Source of the DNA: Candidatus Blautia equi
GTDB lineage: Bacteria; Bacillota; Clostridia; Lachnospirales; Lachnospiraceae
NCBI GenBank assembly: GCA_018064695.1
Contig: JAGHUU010000184.1
Span: 1-35,703, forward strand
Direction of reading: 5' to 3'
Length of the DNA: 35,703 nucleotides
How positions within the stretch are numbered: the first letter of the stretch is position 1; each line of letters begins with the position of its first letter. The translations under genes were made by a program, and so were the position numbers. Under the pieces are notes generated by a model. The model saw only the letters and a program-made list of their open reading frames with translations. It made no database searches and was not told the DNA's origin. Below are positions 5,624-14,643 of the stretch, in pieces.

Positions 5624-7777
5624 TTAAGCCCTAAGCAGATAAATCATAGTCAGCAGGAATCCAACGCCCACCAGCAGCAATCCAAAAGAAAGACTCCTTG
5701 AAATAAGCCCCACACTGAGCCAGAATCCCTCTCTCTGCATAGCCAGCCTATGCACATAATCCTTCTTATGAGCCTTCCGTCTGAAGACCTTCCTCCAGAC
5801 ACCCTGCGTTCCATTCAGGAAATTACCCACAGCATCCGTAAAGAAATCCCCCTCCGGATGCTCATACGGCAGCGGACTGTCCTTATAAAGCGTCTTACGA
5901 AGAAATACCGTAACTCCATCCGTAGAAGTATCAAAGATACGGAAAAATACCAGTCCCACAAACGGAAGCACCTTACCCAGCGTATCCGTCATCTTATCAA
6001 AGATCCTGCATACCACCATACTGATATACGGAATCACCTGCAGAAGAACCGGACGATAAATCAGATTCTCCAGATCCAGCCAAGCCGGCCATGCATTGAT
6101 ATACACACGGGTAGTTCTCTTCTTACTAACCGCTTCTTCCTTCATAAGAAGCGTGCGGATCACTCCAAAATAAACCACCGCACCAATGATCACAGAGATC
6201 ATAGCACCCTTCAGATTACCCATGGAGAAGTAATGAACCTCTTCTCCGACCTCCTCCAGATGCATAAAGCCCTGTCCCATCTCGGCCACAGGATCCATGA
6301 TACTGCCGGAGCATACGCCCCAGATGGTAAGGAGCAGAGCACTTCCTGCCAGCGCAAAAGTACTCTCGATATTCATATACTTCTTCTTTGCGTCAAACTT
6401 CTGCTGTTTCTTATCATCCGCATTCTTTTCCACAAAGATAGCCACAAAAAGCTTGGTCATATAAGCCAGAGTGAGACCGCCGCTGAACAGGAAGATCCAC
6501 TCCACAGCAGTGATCACCATGCTGTGCACCTCATGGCCGTACTCCACAATACTCTCATGGAGCAGCGTCTTACTGATATAACCGCCAAGCCCCGGAATAC
6601 CTCCAATGGTCAGCGCACCAATCAGAAAGATCCCCATAAGAAGCGGTTTCTTACGTCCAAAGCCTCTGATCTCATTGAGATCCAGCGCATGGGTATTCAT
6701 AAAGATCACACCTGCTGCCATGAAAAGCACCAGCTTGATCATGGAATGGTTCACCATATGAAGCAGCGTTCCGTGAACCGCCAGGGCATTCTCCTCTCCA
6801 AGAAGACACTGCATACCCACGCCCACCATGATAAATCCGATCTGGGACATGGAGGAGCATGCCAGCGTTCTCTTAAGATCAATAGAAAATACCGCCAGAA
6901 AAGCACCGCCGAACATCGTGCAAACGCCGATAGCCAGGATCAGCTCGCCCCACTTCTCATCATGAAGAAACAGGTTGCAGGACACCGCCAGGATACCGAA
7001 CACACCGGTCTTGGTAAGAATACCGGAGAGCAGCGCGGAAGCCGGAGCCGGAGCCACCGGATGCGCCTTAGGCAGCCAGATATGAAGCGGGAACGCACCG
7101 GCCTTGGCGCCGAAGCCCACCAGCATACAGATGCCTGCTGCGTACAGCAGCTTTTTATTCTCGTAAGCAGCTGCCAGCGGAAGAATCTCGGAAATAGTCA
7201 GAGTTCCCAGGCAGTTGTATACCATGAAAAGTCCCATCAGCATGACCATACCGCCAATGACCGCAACTGCCAGATAAGTAGCCGCAGCCCGAAGGGATGG
7301 CTCATTTTCCTCCTGTGCTACCCACACATAAGAGGTGAAGGACATGATCTCAAAGAAGATAAACGTGGTGTACAGATCCTCAGAGAGGAACACACCCATA
7401 GTTGCACCCAGGGTCAGCAGCAGGAACAGATAAAAACGGTTCCTGTTTCCGTGATGGGTAAAATATTCTCTGGAAAGAATCGTGGTCATCATCCACATGA
7501 GGGCTGCCACAGTGGCATAGATCAGGCGGAAGCCATCCAAAGTGAAGTGCAGTCCGAAACCACAGATCTCAGATACGGTGCAGGAAAGCACGCCTTCCTC
7601 CCCCACATGAGCGCCGTATTTCGCAAACAGCACAACCATGATCACACATTCCAGAATACAGATGATATCTGCAAAATAATCTCTCGCTTTTTCATTGGTA
7701 TTTCCAATAATGCAGGCCGCAATACCTCCAAGAAACGGGAAAAATACCAGAAAAGCCAGAATCAAACTCTCTTTCAT
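5624..7777 (-). CDS. Antiporter-like subunit with extended C-terminus (NuoL/MrpA-type), 717 aa
   Basis: This is the fourth proton-conducting (Proton_antipo_M) subunit of the operon and its last gene. The core (about residues 1-480) has the family hallmarks: the TM5 glutamate in FIFFEIMSFTSY, the TM7 lysine in GFGAKAGAFPLHIWLPKAHPVAPAPASALLSG, the TM8 lysine in ILTKTGVFG, and YISKTLL in the late helix. The C-terminal 240 residues carry further hydrophobic segments and an amphipathic region (about 560-690), ending in a final membrane helix; I could not assign this part to a known domain. AGGAGG at 7785-7790, seven bases before the ATG at 7777, fixes the start, although the frame opens 32 codons earlier inside the preceding gene. 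It follows the 490-aa subunit by 16 bases. Confidence 0.85.
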   Translation of the reverse strand: MKESLILAFLVFFPFLGGIAACIIGNTNEKARDYFADIICILECVIMVVLFAKYGAHVGEEGVLSCTVSEICGFGLHFTLDGFRLIYATVAALMWMMTTILSREYFTHHGNRNRFYLFLLLTLGATMGVFLSEDLYTTFIFFEIMSFTSYVWVAQEENEPSLRAAATYLAVAVIGGMVMLMGLFMVYNCLGTLTISEILPLAAAYENKKLLYAAGICMLVGFGAKAGAFPLHIWLPKAHPVAPAPASALLSGILTKTGVFGILAVSCNLFLHDEKWGELILAIGVCTMFGGAFLAVFSIDLKRTLACSSMSQIGFIMVGVGMQCLLGEENALAVHGTLLHMVNHSMIKLVLFMAAGVIFMNTHALDLNEIRGFGRKKPLLMGIFLIGALTIGGIPGLGGYISKTLLHESIVEYGHEVHSMVITAVEWIFLFSGGLTLAYMTKLFVAIFVEKNADDKKQQKFDAKKKYMNIESTFALAGSALLLTIWGVCSGSIMDPVAEMGQGFMHLEEVGEEVHYFSMGNLKGAMISVIIGAVVYFGVIRTLLMKEEAVSKKRTTRVYINAWPAWLDLENLIYRPVLLQVIPYISMVVCRIFDKMTDTLGKVLPFVGLVFFRIFDTSTDGVTVFLRKTLYKDSPLPYEHPEGDFFTDAVGNFLNGTQGVWRKVFRRKAHKKDYVHRLAMQREGFWLSVGLISRSLSFGLLLVGVGFLLTMIYLLRA

Positions 7778-7793
7778 CCTTTTTCCTCCTTTC

Positions 7794-9266
7794 TCAGACA
7801 GCAGCTGCCACCGCTTCCAGTGCCCGAAGGACCGGAGCCGGGAACAGACCAAGAACGACCATGCCAATGACAAAGATCACCAGAGGAAGGATCATCAGCC
7901 AGTTTGGATCCTCCACCTCGGAGATGGTGTCATAATCAAAGCCCTTAGGCGGGCAGAAGGCACGTACAGTGACAGTCATCATATAGAGCGCCGTGAGCAG
8001 CGCGGAAGCCAGCAGCGCGGCCACACCAATGTAGCCAAGCGGTGTACCGCTCTCCACAGCAGCCTCAGTAAGCTTCCATTTGCTGATAAAGCCGCAGAAG
8101 CCCGGAACACCCATAAGGGCCATGCCGGAGATGGTAAAGATCACAAAGACCTTAGGCATCCTTCTTCCAAAGCCGTCCAGCTCGTGGACAAAGTTTTTCT
8201 CTGCTTTATAGATCACAGCACCGGCACAGAAGAACGCACAGATCTTCATCACCGCGTGGGACAGCATATGGGTCAGTGCACCGGTGAGACCCATAGGGCT
8301 CATAAGCGCCACACCAAAGAGAATATAGGACAGGTTGCTGACGGTGGACCAGGCCAGACGTCTCTTAAGATGTGTCTCCTTAAGCGCACGGCTGCATCCG
8401 TAGACGATGGTAAAGATAGTCAGCACCAGCACCACATCCTGTGCCCAGGTTCCCTTAAGGAAATCGGTACCGAAGCTGTAATAGGTAATTCTCATGCAGG
8501 CAAAGGCACCTGCCTTAACGACTGCAACCGCATGGAGCAGCGCCGTAACAGGGGTCGGAGCCACACCGGCTTTAGGAAGCCAGGAGGAGAATGGGAACAT
8601 AGCCGCCTTCACACTGAAGCCGCAGAAGGCCAGCACATAAACTACCAGAAGCACATTTGCCTTACTTCCCATCTTTGCCATATCCAGAACACCGCCCGGG
8701 ACAAAGTTTGATGTGGTTCCGTAAGACAGGATAAAGATCATACCGATAAAGGCAAAGGCTGCGCCGCCCAGAGAATAATAAAGGTAGGTACGGCTTGCCA
8801 GAATAGCCTCACGGGTCAGAGTATTCATAACCAGAGGTACGGTTACAAAGGTAAGCATCTCGTAAAAGAAATACAGGGTGACAATATTCTGTGCCATGGC
8901 GATACCAAGGGTAACACCAAAGGTCATGGTATAAAACAGATAAAAACTGGTCTGATGTTCCTCATGCTTCATATATTCAAAGGAATACAGCGTAGCCAGA
9001 GGCCAGAGCACAGCTACCAGTCCGGCAAACACGGTACCAAGACCGTCCACCTTCAGACTGATCTGCAGGTCTCCCGAAAAACGGAAAAGCGTAACCGCCT
9101 CGGAAGGTCTGTTCATGAGCATCAGAATTACCAGCACAGAGTTGATGATCACCAGGGTCTCAATGTAGATCGCTCTCTGCTTCTTATCCTTAAACGGAAG
9201 GAAACGGATCAGGAATCCTCCGATAATGGGAAGCAGAACAGTGATCACCTGAATCTTAGCATTCAT
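7794..9266 (-). CDS. Antiporter-like subunit (MrpD/NuoM-type), 490 aa
   Basis: A polytopic membrane subunit of the complex I/Mrp antiporter superfamily, close in length to MrpD. About 14 hydrophobic segments are visible. The proton-path residues are present: Glu in LYFFYEMLTFVTVPLV (TM5), Lys in CGFSVKAAMFPFSSWLPKA (TM7), Lys in AVAVVKAGAFACMR (TM8) and Lys in GFISKWKL (TM12). Compared with its paralogues the loop after TM7 reads GVAPTPVTALLHAV rather than HPVAPSPAS. A GGGGGAGAGG purine run upstream supports the ATG at 9266. It begins 16 bases after the 501-aa paralogue stops, consistent with one polycistronic mRNA. Which ion it moves cannot be read from the sequence. Confidence 0.88.
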   Translation of the reverse strand: MNAKIQVITVLLPIIGGFLIRFLPFKDKKQRAIYIETLVIINSVLVILMLMNRPSEAVTLFRFSGDLQISLKVDGLGTVFAGLVAVLWPLATLYSFEYMKHEEHQTSFYLFYTMTFGVTLGIAMAQNIVTLYFFYEMLTFVTVPLVMNTLTREAILASRTYLYYSLGGAAFAFIGMIFILSYGTTSNFVPGGVLDMAKMGSKANVLLVVYVLAFCGFSVKAAMFPFSSWLPKAGVAPTPVTALLHAVAVVKAGAFACMRITYYSFGTDFLKGTWAQDVVLVLTIFTIVYGCSRALKETHLKRRLAWSTVSNLSYILFGVALMSPMGLTGALTHMLSHAVMKICAFFCAGAVIYKAEKNFVHELDGFGRRMPKVFVIFTISGMALMGVPGFCGFISKWKLTEAAVESGTPLGYIGVAALLASALLTALYMMTVTVRAFCPPKGFDYDTISEVEDPNWLMILPLVIFVIGMVVLGLFPAPVLRALEAVAAAV

Positions 9267-9282
9267 ATCCTCTCCCCCTCTC

Positions 9283-10788
9283 TTAGAAAATGGAAGCCGC
9301 GATCTGGCCTGCCAGTCTGATCAGAGGATTCGGGAACACGCCAAGAAGCAGGGTGATGGCTGCGATCACCATAAGCGGAGCCCACATTTTCATTGGCGGC
9401 TCCTCCACCTTAGGATCTTCGATCACATAGCCTTCTCCCGGGAAGAAGCCTTTTACTGTAACAGGAAGCAGATAGCCTGCGGTCAGCAGCGCACTGACAA
9501 GAAGAACAGCAGGACCTGCGTATCCGTAAACACCGATGTCAGCGGTAAGGGCACCCTGTGCCAGATACCATTTGCTGATAAATCCACTTGTAGGAGGAAT
9601 ACCGATCAGTGCCAGAGAAGCAAAGGTATAGCTCCAGAGGGTCTTAGGCATCTTTTTGCCATAGCCCTTGAAATCCTCCACACGGGTATTTCCGGTCTTG
9701 AAGATGAAGATACCTGCGGTAAGGAAGAGAGCGGTCTTAATAAATGCATGGAACACACTGTGAAGCAGCGCGCCTGTCATACCCACCTCGGAGAGCTGGG
9801 CAAGACCGAATAATACGTAGGATACCTGGCTGACGGTGGAGTAGGCCAGACGTTTCTTGAAGATCGGCTCCCAGTAAGCCAGGAGAGATCCCATAAAGAT
9901 GGTTCCGAGTGTAAGGACCATCCATGCGGTCTGTACCCAGGTTCCGCGGAGAAAATCAGGTCCAACCACATAGTAAACGGTACGGATCACGGCCATAACA
10001 CCGGCTTTTACAATGATGGCGGAGAGAACCGCAGATGCCGGGGAAGGTGCTACCGGGTGAGCGGATGGCAGCCACGCATGCAGCGGGAACATACCTGCCT
10101 TTGCGCCGAAACCGATGAGCATGCAGAATACTGCGATCAGAAGGATTCCCTCGGAGCCCGGTTTTACACTCAGGGTTCCGCCTGCGGCGAACTCCAGAGT
10201 GGTGGTGTTCTGATACAGGAAGAAGATTCCAAAGAGTGCAAGATAAGCACCGCACATGGAATAAAACAGGTATTTTAACGCGCCCATGATGGACTCTCTG
10301 GAGCCGCTGTGAAGTACCATCGGCATGGAGGTCAGGGTCATAAGCTCGTAGAAGAAATACAATGTGATAAGGTTTCCGGCAAAGTCAAGTGCAATAAGGA
10401 CACCGTAAACCACCAGGAAAAATCCGAAAAATCTCTTCTCATTTCCCTCATGATGCATGTAAACAAAAGCATAAATAGAAACAGCAAACCAGATGATGCT
10501 CATAAAGGTGGCAAAAAGTGCGCCAAGCTGATCCACACGGAAATAAACAGAGATGCCTTCTGTCAGTTTCAGAAGGGTGATGCTCTTCTCTCCACCTGCC
10601 CAGGCAACAAGAAGGGCTGCCAGAACGGAGATTCCCAGAACAACAATAGTAATCATATGTACCTGCTGTACATCCTCCGCCATCTTTTCTGCACCGTTCT
10701 GCGCCAGGCGCTCACGAAAAGCACAGATGAGGAGATAACTTCCTGCAATGATGGGAAGGAAAATCGGCAGTAAGATCAGTAAATTCAT
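9283..10788 (-). CDS. Antiporter-like subunit (MrpD/NuoM-type), 501 aa
   Basis: Another proton-conducting paralogue. Diagnostic segments are LYFFYELMTLTSMPMVLHSGSRESI (TM5 Glu), GFGAKAGMFPLHAWLPSAHPVAPSPASAVLS (TM7 Lys), AIIVKAGVMAVIR (TM8 Lys) and GFISKWYLAQGAL (late-helix Lys). Its nearest relative in the window by eye is the 490-aa neighbour (shared FISKW, LYFFYE and C-terminal LGVFPNP/LGLFPAP), suggesting a tandem duplication. AGGAGGATAGG lies just before the ATG at 10788, overlapping the stop of the preceding 502-aa paralogue, 11 bases away. Confidence 0.88.
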   Translation of the reverse strand: MNLLILLPIFLPIIAGSYLLICAFRERLAQNGAEKMAEDVQQVHMITIVVLGISVLAALLVAWAGGEKSITLLKLTEGISVYFRVDQLGALFATFMSIIWFAVSIYAFVYMHHEGNEKRFFGFFLVVYGVLIALDFAGNLITLYFFYELMTLTSMPMVLHSGSRESIMGALKYLFYSMCGAYLALFGIFFLYQNTTTLEFAAGGTLSVKPGSEGILLIAVFCMLIGFGAKAGMFPLHAWLPSAHPVAPSPASAVLSAIIVKAGVMAVIRTVYYVVGPDFLRGTWVQTAWMVLTLGTIFMGSLLAYWEPIFKKRLAYSTVSQVSYVLFGLAQLSEVGMTGALLHSVFHAFIKTALFLTAGIFIFKTGNTRVEDFKGYGKKMPKTLWSYTFASLALIGIPPTSGFISKWYLAQGALTADIGVYGYAGPAVLLVSALLTAGYLLPVTVKGFFPGEGYVIEDPKVEEPPMKMWAPLMVIAAITLLLGVFPNPLIRLAGQIAASIF

Positions 10789-10799
10789 ATCCTATCCTC

Positions 10800-12308
10800 C
10801 TATGCAAACATTCCAAGGCCGTTTCTTATAAGAGCCACGATCGGTTCTGAGAAAAGACCCAGGGCAAAATTCAGTATTACAAAGAAAAGCAGCGCCACAT
10901 TTTTCCATGGCTGTTCAGACACAGAGATCTGTCTGAAGCTATCTTTCTCCAGATTCTGCGTCTTTGCAGGGGTGTAAAGACGGATGACCGTCTTCAGGAA
11001 ATAAATGGCATTCAGGATGGTACTGATGGCCAGGGCGATGAGTGTCGGCATCATTTTTCCGCTGTTCAGTACCGCAGCCCTTGCAAAGAGCATCTTGGAG
11101 ATAAAGCCGGAAAACATAGGGAAGCCGACCATGGAGAGACCGCCTACTGTGAAGGCAATACCCGCCATCTTATTTCTGAAGCCCGCACCGGTGAGGGAGA
11201 AGAAATCTGTCTCGTCTCCGGAGGCATCGGTGAGTCCGGAGGCTGCAATAAAGAGCAGGGACTTGGTAGCCGCATGGGATAAGATGTGGTAAGTACTTGC
11301 GATCATGGCCTCATAGGTTCCAAGGCCAAAGCCCATATAGATATATCCGATCTGCGCTACAGATGAGAAGGCGATCATACGCCTGATATTGCTCTCACGG
11401 ATGGCACTTAAGGATCCCATGATCATACCGGCCACACCGAACACAAACAGCACATTGATGACCTTGCTCTCTCTCACCACGTTAAATCCGATCACTCTGT
11501 AGAAGATCTTGATGAGCAGGAAGATATATCCTTTGGAAACCAGGGAGGATAAAATGGCTGCGGAGGAAACGGTGGAATAACCGTAGGCATCCGGAAGCCA
11601 GGAATGGAACGGGTAAAGGGCGCTCTTGATGGCCAGACCAACGGCCATAAGTCCCAGGGCGATCATAAGCGGTACATGGTAGGTGCCTGCTGCCGAGATC
11701 GCAGCCACGCTCTCCTGGATATTGCTCATCAGCAGATGACCGGTAAGGTCATAGAGGAAGCAGATACCAAGAAGAAACAGACCGGAACCCATAAGGCTCA
11801 TGATCATATATCGGGTAGCCGCCTCGATGGTACGTCCGTTCTGCTTACACATAATAAGACCGCAGGCGGAGATGGTGTTGATCTCCACAAAAACGTAGGC
11901 GGTGAAAAGGTCGTTGGTATAGATCAGCGCCAGCAGGGAACAGAGCAGAAGATTTACCATAATATAGTAGAGATTCTGCTTGGTCTCATAGACCTCCGCC
12001 TCGCGCTCCACAATACCGCCCAGCATACAGAGCAGCATGATCATGCAGAAGAACACTGCCATGGCAGCCTCCAGCACGCCCACGCGGATCTCATTTCCCC
12101 ATGGAGCCGGGAAATGACCCATGCTGTACACATAAGCGCCGTTTGTATATACAAATCCAAGCACCGCACCGGAGAGACATCCGATGAGTACAATAATACC
12201 GATGTTCAGATATTTGGCCTTTTTTCCGCCTAAGATAGAGGAAAGAGGACCGCCGAACAGGGATAAGATGATGGAGATAAAAGGAAAATTCTGTACAAAG
12301 CTATGCAT
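10800..12308 (-). CDS. mrpD: Na+/H+ antiporter subunit D-like, 502 aa
   Basis: This is the antiporter-like subunit directly after MrpC, the position occupied by mrpD in standard Mrp operons and mbhH in Mbh operons, so the symbol is given by position. The family residues are present: Glu in FTAYVFVEINTISACGLIM (TM5), Lys in GLAIKSALYPFHSWLPDAYGYSTVSSAAILSSL (TM7) and Lys in LVSKGYIFLLIKI (TM8), with GFISKMLFARA in the late helix. The loop GYSTVSSA differs from the PVAPSPAS loop of two downstream paralogues. Its ATG shares one base with the mrpC stop codon (TAATG), indicating translational coupling. About 14 membrane helices are predicted. Confidence 0.87.
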   Translation of the reverse strand: MHSFVQNFPFISIILSLFGGPLSSILGGKKAKYLNIGIIVLIGCLSGAVLGFVYTNGAYVYSMGHFPAPWGNEIRVGVLEAAMAVFFCMIMLLCMLGGIVEREAEVYETKQNLYYIMVNLLLCSLLALIYTNDLFTAYVFVEINTISACGLIMCKQNGRTIEAATRYMIMSLMGSGLFLLGICFLYDLTGHLLMSNIQESVAAISAAGTYHVPLMIALGLMAVGLAIKSALYPFHSWLPDAYGYSTVSSAAILSSLVSKGYIFLLIKIFYRVIGFNVVRESKVINVLFVFGVAGMIMGSLSAIRESNIRRMIAFSSVAQIGYIYMGFGLGTYEAMIASTYHILSHAATKSLLFIAASGLTDASGDETDFFSLTGAGFRNKMAGIAFTVGGLSMVGFPMFSGFISKMLFARAAVLNSGKMMPTLIALAISTILNAIYFLKTVIRLYTPAKTQNLEKDSFRQISVSEQPWKNVALLFFVILNFALGLFSEPIVALIRNGLGMFA

Positions 12309-12685
12309 TACAGACCCTCCTTTTTCAGTTTTGCGGAGATCTCATCCAGGTCAAGGGTGTGATATCTGTAGTAGAGACGCACGGTCAGGGAAAGCATCAG
12401 CGCCGTGACAGATACAGAAACAACGATACCGGTGAGGACCAGACCGCTCGGGATCGGGTTCACATAGGCGGTGACACTCTGCACGCCGTTCACCACGATC
12501 GGTGCTTTTCTTCCCGCCACATAACCCTTTAAGGCCAGGAAGAGATACATGGAGGTATCCATGATATTGAAACCGATGATCTTTCTGATCAGGTTCTTCT
12601 GCAGAAGCAGGTTGGAAAAGCCGATGCCGAAAAGGATCATGGCAATGGCCTCTTCATAATTTCCAAGAAGATTGACAAAGCTCAT
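12308..12685 (-). CDS. mrpC: Na+/H+ antiporter subunit MrpC (NuoK-like)
   Basis: This 125-aa, three-helix protein matches MrpC/MnhC and the NuoK subunit of complex I. Recognisable features are GIGFSNLLLQKNLIRKIIGFNIMDTSMYLFLAL in the first two helices and the PIPSGLVLTGIVVSVSVTALMLSLTVRLYYRY third helix; PxxxALVLTxIVIxxxxTA is the usual family pattern, with S-G in place of Q-A here. MrpC bridges the antiporter subunits to the small membrane subunits. It starts one base after the stop of the upstream MbhE-MrpB fusion gene, whose 3' end contains its AAGGAGG site, and overlaps mrpD by one base. Confidence 0.9.
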   Translation of the reverse strand: MSFVNLLGNYEEAIAMILFGIGFSNLLLQKNLIRKIIGFNIMDTSMYLFLALKGYVAGRKAPIVVNGVQSVTAYVNPIPSGLVLTGIVVSVSVTALMLSLTVRLYYRYHTLDLDEISAKLKKEGL

Positions 12686-12686
12686 A

Positions 12687-13661
12687 TCAATATCCTCCTT
12701 TCCGGAACATAACGTAGAAGGTGTACATGGTTCCCGCTACGACAATACCGACACAGATATTCAGGATCAGGATCAGGCCGCTGCTTAAGATAGCGCCCGG
12801 TGTTCCAAGAGGGATGATGCTGTGGATGTGGTTTGCACCTGTATAGAAAGAGTAACTCTTTGCCATGCAGTAGCAGCCCAGGGCACCAAAGCTCATTCTC
12901 TTATAGGTTTTTGCGGTAAAGAATTTTTCTGTCTTCTCAAAGCCGAAGGCATTCAGGTACAGGATAAGTCCTGCGCCAATGATGGCACCGCCGGAGAAAC
13001 CGCCGCCGGGGCCTAAGTGCCCGGCCAGAATGACATAAATACCGAAGATCATGATAACAGGTACCAGCACCTGAGCTGCGATCTGAAGGATCAGGTCATT
13101 CTCAGGCTCATGGGTGTAGTCATTTGGATCCTCGTCATAATAGGTGATATCCGGGTTTCCGATCTTCTTATCTCTTCGAAGCAGCATCAGAACGGTGCAG
13201 GTAGCGATAAAAAGCACATGGGATTCACCCAGGGTATCAAAAGCACGGTAATCCAGGATCATACCGGTTACGATGTTCACCGCACCGGTCTCCTGCAGAC
13301 CGTTCTCAATGTATCTCTGTGCCACCTCGTTGTTTACAGGGTTGTCCGGATTTCCAACGATAGGCAGGTAGGACACACCGTAAACCAGGATCAGCACCAG
13401 TGTGATGCAGAAGATCACGCTGAAAGCTCTGTAAAGCTTATTCCAGATCCGGTTTCTTGCATTCTCCTCGCGGAAAGCCTCCTCAAAGATAAAAGCACGT
13501 TCCTTCGCGCGCTCCTCTGTGACCACAAGCTCCTCCACAAAAGGCTTCTGCGGCTGCATTTCCACATTGTCAAGATAGGGATCCTTTGTTCCATAAAGCC
13601 ACTGTTTCAGACGATAGGAACGAGTTTTTTCATACTGTTCTTCAGGAATTTTCCTGCTCAT
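12687..13661 (-). CDS. MbhE-MrpB fusion subunit of the antiporter complex
   Basis: Three parts are visible. The N-terminal ~85 residues are charged, cytoplasmic-looking and unassigned. Then comes a helix (FCITLVLILVYGVSYLP) followed by an MbhE-like segment: NPVNNEVAQRYIENGLQETGAVNIVTGMILDYRAFDTLGE and a further helix. After a charged linker the C-terminal ~140 residues are an MnhB/MrpB domain with the hallmark ILAGHLGPGGGFSGGAIIGAG. In canonical MrpA the MbhE part belongs to the MrpA C-terminus, so this is a different gene partition, similar to Mbh-type operons. An ATG at 13670 is in frame but has no spacing from AGGAGG; the ATG at 13661 sits nine bases from it and is preferred (324 aa). It overlaps the MbhD-like gene by 20 bases. 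Confidence 0.88.
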   Translation of the reverse strand: MSRKIPEEQYEKTRSYRLKQWLYGTKDPYLDNVEMQPQKPFVEELVVTEERAKERAFIFEEAFREENARNRIWNKLYRAFSVIFCITLVLILVYGVSYLPIVGNPDNPVNNEVAQRYIENGLQETGAVNIVTGMILDYRAFDTLGESHVLFIATCTVLMLLRRDKKIGNPDITYYDEDPNDYTHEPENDLILQIAAQVLVPVIMIFGIYVILAGHLGPGGGFSGGAIIGAGLILYLNAFGFEKTEKFFTAKTYKRMSFGALGCYCMAKSYSFYTGANHIHSIIPLGTPGAILSSGLILILNICVGIVVAGTMYTFYVMFRKGGY

Positions 13662-13920
13662 TCTTCTCATCCTCCTTCTTGTTATCTACCATAGCCTGGA
13701 TCTTTTTCAGGGTGATGAAAAAGAGCACGCTGGTGATACCGGCGCCTACGGCCGCCTCTGTGATAGCCAGGTCCGGGGACTCTAAAATGATCCAGATGAT
13801 GGACATGACCAGACTGTATGACATAAAGATCAGAAGTGAATTCAGAAGATTTTTAGACAGCGAAACCGCGATCGCACAGATCAGCAGGAAGGCCATCAGA
13901 ATATAAGTAAAGATCTGCAT
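13642..13920 (-). CDS. MbhD-like (DUF4040) antiporter subunit
   Basis: This 92-aa protein has three hydrophobic segments and the family block ESPDLAITEAAVGAGITSVLFFITLKKI (about residues 47-74), which matches the MbhD/MrpA C-terminal domain (DUF4040) related to complex I subunit NuoJ. In Mrp of Bacillus this domain is fused to MrpA; here it is a separate gene, as in Mbh hydrogenase operons. The C-terminal tail (NKKEDEKNEQENS) is cytoplasmic and charged. It starts one base after the mrpG stop, with GGGAGG inside the end of mrpG. Confidence 0.88.
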   Translation of the reverse strand: MQIFTYILMAFLLICAIAVSLSKNLLNSLLIFMSYSLVMSIIWIILESPDLAITEAAVGAGITSVLFFITLKKIQAMVDNKKEDEKNEQENS

Positions 13921-13921
13921 C

Positions 13922-14287
13922 TTATTCCTCCCTGTTATCCAGCTCCGCTTCCAGTTCCTTTAAGGAAATGACGCGGTAGTGCTGTTCTTCGTCTTCGTTT
14001 GTGGCTACCTCAAGACGTGCGATCAGATGTGAGGACGTCGGGGAGGAGAACCACAGGAAAATGATCACCAGAAGCAGCTTCAGTGATGTGAAGGTGAATC
14101 CGCTCATGATGATAAGGCCAAGGAGAGAAAATCCGATTCCCAGGGTATCTCCCATGGCGGCTGCGTGCATACGGTTCAGAACATATTTAAAGCGGAACAC
14201 GCCGATCATCTCTACTACAAAGATGCCAAGTCCCATGATCAGAAATATGCTTCCCGCAATAAATCTAAGCCATTCCATCCAAGCCAT
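13922..14287 (-). CDS. mrpG: Monovalent cation/H+ antiporter subunit G
   Basis: MrpG/MnhG/PhaG family, 121 aa with three membrane helices. The family signature is RFKYVLNRMHAAAMGDTLGIGFSLLGLIIMSG (about residues 32-63), containing the R-x-HAA-x-x-x-DTLG motif. The C-terminal helix ends in FSSPTSSHLIARLEVA, also typical (the usual P-T-x-AH-x-xA pattern). A long acidic tail follows. Its ATG lies inside the last codons of mrpF (23-base overlap) with AAAGGAG upstream, indicating coupled translation. Confidence 0.92.
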   Translation of the reverse strand: MAWMEWLRFIAGSIFLIMGLGIFVVEMIGVFRFKYVLNRMHAAAMGDTLGIGFSLLGLIIMSGFTFTSLKLLLVIIFLWFSSPTSSHLIARLEVATNEDEEQHYRVISLKELEAELDNREE

Positions 14288-14630
14288 CGTTTTTCTCCTT
14301 TCCTTCTATATTATTGTTGTCTTTCATTTCTTTCTTTTCCAGATATACGCCCATGTATACCTTGGTAAGAACGATGACAGCCAGGAAGCTGATCATCGCA
14401 TAGATAATGCAGATATCCGCCAGAAATCCTTCCTCCAGCATCAGCGCCAGCACGGCAATGATGACCATAACGATGGTACCCATCATGTTTGTGGCTACGA
14501 TTCGGTCTGTGACCTTCGGACCTATAATGGCACGGATCAGGCACAGGATCACCATAACAGCCAGAATACACAGTGCCACAGAGAAAACGATATTATAAGC
14601 GGAACCAAGGGCAGGTATGTCTTTTCCCAT
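14265..14630 (-). CDS. mrpF: Monovalent cation/H+ antiporter subunit F
   Basis: MrpF/MnhF/PhaF family, 121 aa. Three helices and the conserved loop RAIIGPKVTDRIVATNMMG (about residues 33-51), containing GPxxxDRIVAxN, are diagnostic. The C-terminal ~35 residues are charged and longer than in many MrpF proteins, probably because they overlap mrpG. AAGGAGG before the ATG at 14630 supports the start, 13 bases after the mrpE stop. Confidence 0.92.
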   Translation of the reverse strand: MGKDIPALGSAYNIVFSVALCILAVMVILCLIRAIIGPKVTDRIVATNMMGTIVMVIIAVLALMLEEGFLADICIIYAMISFLAVIVLTKVYMGVYLEKKEMKDNNNIEGKEKNDGLDGMA

Positions 14631-14643
14631 TTGTTTTTCCTCC

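Noticed and set aside
5750-7870. Long plus-strand open frame (706 codons) opposite the last antiporter subunit
   Set aside because: It is antisense to a clearly conserved membrane protein, rich in His, Gln, Arg and Lys with no domain pattern, and is explained by codon bias of the real gene.
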